From Nitrospirales bacterium (lineage in GTDB: Bacteria; Nitrospirota; Nitrospiria; Nitrospirales; UBA8639), in contig JAJDBP010000030.1 of the NCBI GenBank assembly GCA_029261295.1, positions 1 through 56,031 on the forward strand: a DNA stretch of 56,031 nt, given 5' to 3'. Positions 50,947 to 56,031 of this stretch are shown piece by piece. Position 1 is the stretch's first letter. The number at the start of each line of letters is the position of its first letter. The position numbers and the translations under genes were made by a program. The notes beneath the pieces were generated by a model, which ran no database searches, was not told where the DNA came from, and worked only from the letters and a program-made list of their open reading frames with translations.

Positions 50947-51294
50947 ATGCGCCAATTCAAAAGGCAGGTTTTTGTTGTATTGTGTTTAAGTTTCGTATTT
51001 TCGTATCAAGTTTGGGCAGGGCAGCAACTTGATACTCATGATGGGTCGGCGATTACGATTACTTCGCCACAGAATGGCGCAACAGTCGGGAATTCATTTG
51101 ATTTAGTCTATTCTTTTAGAAAGGGCGTAATGGCTGATCATGCCCATGTCTTTTTGGACGGAACCTATCAAAAGGGTTTTAAAGGCACATTCAATGATGT
51201 GGCATCTGGAAAACATACCGTTACCGTGAAAGTCGCCACACACGACCATGATATGGTGACCGTCTCGGATTCGATTACTGTGGTGGTAAAGTAA
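50947..51294 (+). CDS. Small secreted Ig-like domain protein
   Basis: 115 residues with a signal peptide (FVVLCLSFVFSYQVWAG). The mature part (ITITSPQNGATVGNSFDLVY, then HVFLDGTYQKGF and SGKHTVTVKVATHDHD) looks like a single immunoglobulin-like beta-sandwich of the kind found in extracellular and copper-related proteins; several His residues (ADHAHVFLD, THDHD) may bind metal. Function unknown. AGAGGAGG precedes the ATG. Confidence 0.7.
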   Translation: MRQFKRQVFVVLCLSFVFSYQVWAGQQLDTHDGSAITITSPQNGATVGNSFDLVYSFRKGVMADHAHVFLDGTYQKGFKGTFNDVASGKHTVTVKVATHDHDMVTVSDSITVVVK

Positions 51295-51332
51295 AGAAAG
51301 ATTGTCGACAAATATCTGCTAAGGTTTGGTTA

Positions 51333-51752
51333 ATGCGTGAGACCATCCTGATAAAGAGCACTCAGAGGGAAGAGTTAATCGATATAACCGAAGCTACGCG
51401 TGCGGTTCTTACTCAAAGCTCCATTCAGAACGGGGTGATGCATATCTATGCGCAGGGCGCGACGGCAGCTCTGATGGTTCAAGAGAATTGGGACGATAGC
51501 GTTCCTCTGGATGTGGTCAATTTGCTACGAAAACTCATTCCGCCGGGTGTGTGGTTGCATGATGCCCAAGATGGCAACGGAGACTCGCATTTGAAGGCGG
51601 GCCTCGTGGGACCGTCAGAAACGATTCCTATCATTGATGGCCAATTAGGGTTGTCTCAATGGCAGAGCATTTTTTTCTGTGAATTTGACGGCCCTCGTGC
51701 TGAACGCCGTGTAGTCTGCACCCTTCTTCGCGATCCAGATGATGAAATCTAA
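51333..51752 (+). CDS. YjbQ/UPF0047-family protein
   Basis: 139 residues. The family features are clear towards the end: HDAQDGNGDSHLKAGLVG, PIIDGQLGLSQWQSIFFCEF and DGPRAERRV. The usual HTTAA near residue 42 reads AQGATAAL, so a normally conserved His is absent. Relatives show weak thiamine phosphate synthase activity and may be phosphatases; the native role is unclear. Short gap (38 bases) after the preceding gene. Confidence 0.85.
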   Translation: MRETILIKSTQREELIDITEATRAVLTQSSIQNGVMHIYAQGATAALMVQENWDDSVPLDVVNLLRKLIPPGVWLHDAQDGNGDSHLKAGLVGPSETIPIIDGQLGLSQWQSIFFCEFDGPRAERRVVCTLLRDPDDEI

Positions 51753-51771
51753 TATCTTATCTACATAGACC

Positions 51772-52542
51772 CTACAGTTCGTTGAGATCCCAGTCATAGT
51801 CCAAATAATAGACACTCACTTTATCGTTCTTGAGCGTGCCCATGGCCGATTCAGGTGCATAAGGGGCAAGATATTTTCGTACGCCACCTTTCGATTCAAA
51901 GTCTTCTTTGAACCATTTAAAAATTGAAGAGACGTAGACTCGGCCTTTTTTCACATCCACACGCAACCCTTTTTTGGAATTGGCGAGAAAGAGTTTCATT
52001 TGATCATTGAGTTGGCTTTCAAGGTTTTCGACCGTATAAGCTTCTCCACGAAGATCAGGGCAACTTACGGAGGCACAGACAATCGCGACGTGGATTCGAG
52101 GTTCACCCATTTTCCGAAGAATTTCATGTTCAATTTCATTGAGCGTTCGTGTTTTCCCAGCCACCACACCCACTTTCTTTTTCCAGACGGCGGTAAAGAG
52201 ACTGCCAGCATCTTTGATACTCTCCACCGGGTAATGATCCAGTACCATTTTGGCGGCCATAATATTGTAGACATTAATCCAAAACGTCAGTTTCTCCTCT
52301 CGACTCTTTAAATCGGACAGTGATGTTTTTTCCAAGTCTTTTATCAATTTCGTATAGGACGGATCTTTTCCGAGTTTCTTGTAATCGACGGCTTGTAGCC
52401 TGACCCCATTGATGGTTTTTGGAGCCACGTATTTTTTCAGCAGCCCATCCCATGAGGAAAAATCAAACGCAAAAGCCGATGGTGCCAAAAAAACGGCCAT
52501 AACCCCTAAAACGATACCCACGTTCTTAATTAAACGTCTCAT
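51772..52542 (-). CDS. DUF547-family secreted protein
   Basis: About 256 residues from the ATG at 52542, preceded by AGGGGAG; an ATG nine codons earlier would lie on that ribosome site, so I reject it. A signal peptide (VGIVLGVMAVFLAPSAFAF) is followed by the DUF547 pattern: LTFWINVYNIMAAKMVLDHY, LNEIEHEILRKMGEPRIHVA and CASVSCPDLRGEAY with two conserved cysteines. The family is periplasmic and uncharacterised, with a fold related to papain-like and transglutaminase-type proteins in some analyses. Confidence 0.87.
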   Translation of the reverse strand: MRRLIKNVGIVLGVMAVFLAPSAFAFDFSSWDGLLKKYVAPKTINGVRLQAVDYKKLGKDPSYTKLIKDLEKTSLSDLKSREEKLTFWINVYNIMAAKMVLDHYPVESIKDAGSLFTAVWKKKVGVVAGKTRTLNEIEHEILRKMGEPRIHVAIVCASVSCPDLRGEAYTVENLESQLNDQMKLFLANSKKGLRVDVKKGRVYVSSIFKWFKEDFESKGGVRKYLAPYAPESAMGTLKNDKVSVYYLDYDWDLNEL

Positions 52543-52737
52543 AATATTTTTCTCCCCTGACGAGTTCATAATTCTAAAAAATCACATTCCTAAGAGATAA
52601 GTCTTTTTTCTCTATCTAAACATTACAGGGTGGGTGGAATTTTTTTCTCCTTTGCCCCAGCCTTTCTTGTAGAATCAGTTCCGAGAAAAGCCCGGGCCTA
52701 CTAAAAACAGGGGATATCATTTTAAAGGGGTCTTTGC

Positions 52738-53412
52738 GTGAGTCGTGTACAAATTCTAACCCTTCCTCAAATTGGGGATGTCTCTATTGTCTGTAAAACT
52801 AAACGAGACATTTCTGTTGAAACTCCTTTGGATAAAAGAGATGACGAATCTTTGGGGTGGGGCTATTGGGATCGGATTTGGCCGTCCTCAGTGGCTTTCG
52901 CGGAATATCTCATTCATCAATTTTTCCCATCCAAACTGGCAGGCACCAAAGTGTTGGAAATTGGTTGTGGGACAGGGGTACCCGGAGTGGTCGCGGCACA
53001 GCTCGGGGCGTTTACCATGTTTTCAGATATGGTTCCGGTCACATTAGAAGCGGTGAAGGAGACATGCGGATTAAATCAAATAACCAACTTTGATACGTGT
53101 ACATTGGATTGGTCAGGAAAGATTCAATCCAATGAACGCTATGATGTAGTGTTAGGCTGTGAAGTCTTTTATGACGAAGCAATTCTAGCGGATATTTCTC
53201 AGGTCTTGGAACAAGTGCTTGCCCCAGGAGGCAAAGGCCTTTTTTGTGATCCTAATAGATTAGGGCTGGATACCATCGAACTCGCATTCCAAGAGAGGTT
53301 TCACATATCCATTGAACAAATCCCTCTGAACTGGCATCCCCGAAAAGGAAACGAGGCAGGAAAGATGGTCTATTTATACGAACTCACTCGTAGAGGTCAG
53401 TCGACGTCTTAA
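52738..53412 (+). CDS. Class I SAM-dependent methyltransferase (METTL/lysine methyltransferase-like)
   Basis: 224 residues. WGYWDRIWPSSVAFAEYL is the pre-motif seen in protein lysine methyltransferases of the METTL21/ETFBKMT group; SAM-binding motif I is VLEIGCGTGVPGVVAAQ. YDVVLGCEVFYDEAILADIS forms motif II. The substrate may be a protein lysine or a small molecule; unknown. The GTG start is preceded by AAAGGGG. Upstream of fbp on the same strand, 86 bases before it. Confidence 0.83.
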   Translation: MSRVQILTLPQIGDVSIVCKTKRDISVETPLDKRDDESLGWGYWDRIWPSSVAFAEYLIHQFFPSKLAGTKVLEIGCGTGVPGVVAAQLGAFTMFSDMVPVTLEAVKETCGLNQITNFDTCTLDWSGKIQSNERYDVVLGCEVFYDEAILADISQVLEQVLAPGGKGLFCDPNRLGLDTIELAFQERFHISIEQIPLNWHPRKGNEAGKMVYLYELTRRGQSTS

Positions 53413-53498
53413 GCAACGTTATTGTTTGTGAGGCGAAGTCGCATCTTCTTCTTTAAACAAAATTGACGAGTTCTGGGAAGACAGATACAATTTTCTCT

Positions 53499-54458
53499 AT
53501 GTTTCAAACACTTGCGGAATATTCAGCGTCGTCTTGGGAAGGATCTGCAGAATACGATGGCTTAGAGGCGGTTGTGGCGGGGATTGCCGATGGCGCCCAA
53601 CATATTCAAGCCAAAGTGCGAGCGGCGGTGCTTGCGCATGCGGTGGGGGTCACAGGCGAGACAAATGTTCAGGGCGAGGTCGTCCAAATTTTGGATACCT
53701 TTTCCTCTGATACATTAGTCGATACTTTGAGGAAATGTGGGCGAGTGGCGGCCATTGGTTCGGAAGAAATTGAAGAGACGGTTATTGTCGGCGACAGTCC
53801 TGTGCACCAGTATCTGGTGCAAATGGACCCACTAGACGGCTCCTCCAATATCGATGTGGCAGTGAGCGTGGGTTCGATTCTAGGAATTTGGAAAAGACAG
53901 GCTGATGAATCAGTCACGGGTTCGACCTTGTTGAAAAAAGGGAACGAACAAGTCGCGGCGGTCTATACGGTCTATGGGTCTTGTACCATGATGGTCGTGG
54001 CCACTCATGGAAGTGTTCAGGGCTTTACGCTTGATCCCAGTGATGGAATCTTTCGTCTGACCAATTCCAATATCCGTATTCCAAAAAAAAATTCTTGCTA
54101 TAGCACCAATGAAGGCAACTTTAAGGGTTTTGACTCAGGCACTCAAAAGGCTATAGAAGAGTTACGCAATACATATTCTCTTCGATATGTGGGATCCCTG
54201 GTGGCTGATTTTCACCGCAATTTACTCAAAGGCGGGATATTTTTGTATCCCGGCACCAAGAAAAGTCCCGAAGGAAAGCTCCGGCTCATGTATGAAGCCA
54301 ATCCTCTTGCCTTTATTGCCGAACAGGCTGGTGGAGCCGCCTCTTCTGGTAAGGAACGCATCTTGGACATCGAACCTCTGAAATTACATCAGCGTACTGT
54401 CCTCATTATTGGGAACCAAGATGTGGTCGATCGAACGTTGGCGGTCATGAATACATAG
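53499..54458 (+). CDS. fbp: Fructose-1,6-bisphosphatase class I
   Basis: About 319 residues from ATG 53499; an in-frame TTG lies 12 codons earlier. Class I features: NVQGEVVQILD, the metal-site motif MDPLDGSSNIDVAVSVGSI, and LRYVGSLVADFHRNLLKGGI for phosphate binding. YEANPLAFIAEQAGGAAS closes the active site. It performs the committed step of gluconeogenesis, turning fixed carbon into hexose. Next to ATP-citrate lyase, it fits an autotrophic route. The AMP-site residues of the eukaryotic enzyme are not evident. Confidence 0.95.
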   Translation: MFQTLAEYSASSWEGSAEYDGLEAVVAGIADGAQHIQAKVRAAVLAHAVGVTGETNVQGEVVQILDTFSSDTLVDTLRKCGRVAAIGSEEIEETVIVGDSPVHQYLVQMDPLDGSSNIDVAVSVGSILGIWKRQADESVTGSTLLKKGNEQVAAVYTVYGSCTMMVVATHGSVQGFTLDPSDGIFRLTNSNIRIPKKNSCYSTNEGNFKGFDSGTQKAIEELRNTYSLRYVGSLVADFHRNLLKGGIFLYPGTKKSPEGKLRLMYEANPLAFIAEQAGGAASSGKERILDIEPLKLHQRTVLIIGNQDVVDRTLAVMNT

Positions 54459-54480
54459 ATCGTTTCCTCGTGTTTTGCTT

Positions 54481-54497
54481 TGCCTATAAATTAGGCA
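54481..54497 (+). terminator. Short hairpin after fbp, possible terminator
   Basis: TGCCTA and TAGGCA pair around TAAAT, 22 bases after the fbp stop. The stem is short and followed by TTCTAGTCTGTT rather than a clean T-run. Confidence 0.35.
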
Positions 54498-54759
54498 TTC
54501 TAGTCTGTTGGCATTCCAGTTTTACCCTTTTCCTTCCACAAATTTAATCTAGCCTCAAGCGGTTCTCAATTGGCCCTACAAGGTTTTCTTCGAGAACTTT
54601 TGAAGACCAATCCGCTGTTCTCGCTAATATTTTGGAGCATTATCGTTGAACGATTGTTTTTAATAGACATTCTATGGCTATGACGATTTGCCGGTGGGCC
54701 CCATTTCCGTGAGTCTTTTCTGGGACTTTCGTGAGATGTCCAATGGGCCTTTTGATTGA

Positions 54760-54788
54760 TTGCAGACAATGACAGCCCTTCGTACAAT
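54760..54788 (+). promoter_or_regulatory. Possible sigma-70 promoter of aclB
   Basis: TTGCAG (54760-54765) is followed after exactly 17 bases by TACAAT (54783-54788), 74 bases before the aclB start. The -10 box is good, the -35 box weak. Confidence 0.35.
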
Positions 54789-54862
54789 GCACGTTCCCAC
54801 GGTCTGGTGGGTTGGTCTGATTTTGTCTTTCACATTTTAGTCCCTGACGGAAGGGTAGGATT

Positions 54863-56031
54863 ATGGCAAAAGTCCTTGAAGGTCCAGGAATGGGCTTGCT
54901 GCGAAAATGGGGAATTTCAACCCCAAACTATGTTGTCGTTACATCAAACGAAGAGTTCGAACAACTCTCGAAGGTGAATGATTGGCTGCAAAAGAACAAG
55001 CTGGTCGTCAAAGCTCATGAAGCATTGGGTTCTCGTTTCAAGTTAGGTCTGGTCAAGGTGGGGCTAGATTTGGCTGCGGCTAAATCTGCTGTGAAGGAGA
55101 TGCTGGGAAAACAGCTAGAGTCCGTGACCATTCGTGAAGTGATTGTTTCGGAAGCGATCGATCATAAGGAAGAATATTATGCTTCGGTCAAGTCCACTCG
55201 CGAAGGCGTGGATGTGATGGTCACAACCTACGGCGGTGTGGAAGTTGAAGCCAATTGGGAAAAAGTCCAGAAGTTGGCAGTCGAAATTGGAGAAGCTCCA
55301 ACGGATGCTCAATTAGCGAAATTATCGAAAGATGCTGGATTTTCTGGGGACACGGCCACGAAAATGGCCGAATTTTTAAAGAAACTGTATACCTGTTTTG
55401 ATAATGAAGATGCGCAATATGTCGAAATCAATCCGGTCGTCCAAAACTCAAGCGGCGATTTGGTCGCTCTTGATGCCGTGACTTTATTGGATGGCGATGC
55501 GAAATTCAGACATAAAGATTGGACCTTCCCTTTCGCCGCTGAATTTGGTCGTGCCTATACCACCAACGAAGAAGAAGTCATGGCGGTAGATGCGAAGGTC
55601 AAAGGGTCGGTGAAACTCATTGAAATTCCTGGTGGCGACATTGCCATGCTTCCAGCAGGTGGTGGAGCCAGCGTCTACTACTCGGATGCAGTGGTCGCAC
55701 GCGGCGGAAAATTAGCAAATTATGCAGAATATTCTGGTGATCCACCAGATTGGGCAGTAGAAGTGCTGACAGAAAAAATCTGTTCCCTGCCTGATATCAA
55801 GCATATTATTGTCGGAGGTGCTATTGCCAATTTTACCGACGTGAAAAAAACCTTTGGCGGAATTATTAATGCGTTCCGAAAGGCCAAAGGCGAAGGTAAG
55901 CTCAAGGGAGTGAAAATCTGGGTACGGCGTGGCGGTCCTAATGAATTGCAAGGGCTGGCGGCCATGCGTGCTTTACAGGATGAGGGATTTGATATTCACG
56001 TGTTTGACCGCACGACGCCATTAACGGACAT
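54863..56031 (+). CDS. aclB: ATP-citrate lyase small (beta) subunit, cut by the window edge
   Basis: 389 residues are present and the frame is open to the right edge; the Chlorobium subunit is about 398, so only the last few residues are missing. It starts MAKVLEGPGMGLLRKWGIST after GGGTAGGA. An ATP-grasp fold related to succinyl-CoA synthetase beta is followed by a citrate-binding Rossmann domain: LVVKAHEALGSRFKLGLVKV, YVEINPVVQ, MLPAGGGASVYYSDAVV and IWVRRGGPNE. With AclA it cleaves citrate to acetyl-CoA and oxaloacetate using ATP and CoA, the signature reaction of the reductive TCA cycle. aclA should lie just to the right. Confidence 0.93.
   Translation, partial: MAKVLEGPGMGLLRKWGISTPNYVVVTSNEEFEQLSKVNDWLQKNKLVVKAHEALGSRFKLGLVKVGLDLAAAKSAVKEMLGKQLESVTIREVIVSEAIDHKEEYYASVKSTREGVDVMVTTYGGVEVEANWEKVQKLAVEIGEAPTDAQLAKLSKDAGFSGDTATKMAEFLKKLYTCFDNEDAQYVEINPVVQNSSGDLVALDAVTLLDGDAKFRHKDWTFPFAAEFGRAYTTNEEEVMAVDAKVKGSVKLIEIPGGDIAMLPAGGGASVYYSDAVVARGGKLANYAEYSGDPPDWAVEVLTEKICSLPDIKHIIVGGAIANFTDVKKTFGGIINAFRKAKGEGKLKGVKIWVRRGGPNELQGLAAMRALQDEGFDIHVFDRTTPLTD

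Larger units (their letters stand above)
54459..54862. other. Gap between fbp and aclB
   Basis: 404 bases with no supported gene. It holds a small perfect hairpin TGCCTA/TAGGCA at 54481-54497 and a promoter candidate at 54760-54788. A minus-strand open frame inside it resembles no protein. Confidence 0.45.

Noticed and set aside
53868-53890. GGGTTCGATTC, similar to a tRNA T-loop
   Set aside because: It lies within the conserved core of fructose bisphosphatase, with no surrounding cloverleaf. No other tRNA-like structure was found in the window.
54566-54787. Minus-strand open frame between fbp and aclB
   Set aside because: Polar, no motif, no ribosome site; treated as non-coding.

Overview
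The window reads as a chromosomal segment of an autotrophic, Gram-negative bacterium of the Nitrospira type (phylum Nitrospirota). The main evidence is the set of reductive TCA cycle genes: a five-subunit 2-oxoacid:ferredoxin oxidoreductase (35724-39963), a monomeric NADP-type isocitrate dehydrogenase (48074-50311) and an ATP-citrate lyase small subunit that runs off the right edge (54863-56031), with a class I fructose-1,6-bisphosphatase beside it. LolA, type IV pilus minor pilins, lipoproteins and c-di-GMP proteins fit a diderm. The lineage is inferred from gene content, not from a marker gene. I see no rRNA, tRNA, CRISPR array, insertion sequence or prophage; the region looks like ordinary core chromosome with several lineage-specific genes.

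Layout. 1-1454: tail of an unidentified ORF, a Gdx/SugE guanidinium exporter and a 2OG-Fe(II) oxygenase. 1579-9585 (minus strand): one compact assimilatory sulfate-reduction operon read as Rrf2 regulator > siroheme sulfite reductase fused to HEPN and TusA domains > APS reductase > DsrE-like protein > TrpD2/YbiB-like protein > CysD > CysN with a degenerate CysC domain. Several of these genes are unusual, and this operon is the best candidate in the window for an undescribed system: a sulfite reductase with a built-in sulfur carrier, placed next to a possible persulfide partner. 9838-22860: coiled-coil protein, peroxiredoxin with a histone-like tail, HDOD-GGDEF protein, Dtd, MurJ, membrane spermidine-synthase-like protein, CPBP protease, VCBS-repeat lipoprotein, several small unknown genes and a degenerate HD-GYP protein. 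23174-35367: information processing and envelope genes (ruvA, yebC, fmt, rsmA, ftsK, lolA, a membrane-tethered receiver, gph, thrH, cutA, an M23 peptidase). 35724-39963: the oxidoreductase operon, closed by a clear terminator. 40055-44000: surE, DedA-like, cysS, rlmB and a lone LuxR-type HTH. 44126-47749: prepilin peptidase and four minor pseudopilins. 48074-56031: isocitrate dehydrogenase, small secreted proteins, YjbQ, DUF547 protein, a methyltransferase, fructose bisphosphatase and ATP-citrate lyase.

How they fit together. Carbon is fixed through reductive carboxylations (oxidoreductase, isocitrate dehydrogenase) and citrate is cleaved by ATP-citrate lyase; fructose bisphosphatase carries the products into hexose synthesis. 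Sulfate is activated to APS, reduced by a 4Fe-4S APS reductase without a PAPS step, and reduced to sulfide by the fusion reductase. A PAPS-free route agrees with the loss of catalytic residues from the APS-kinase domain.
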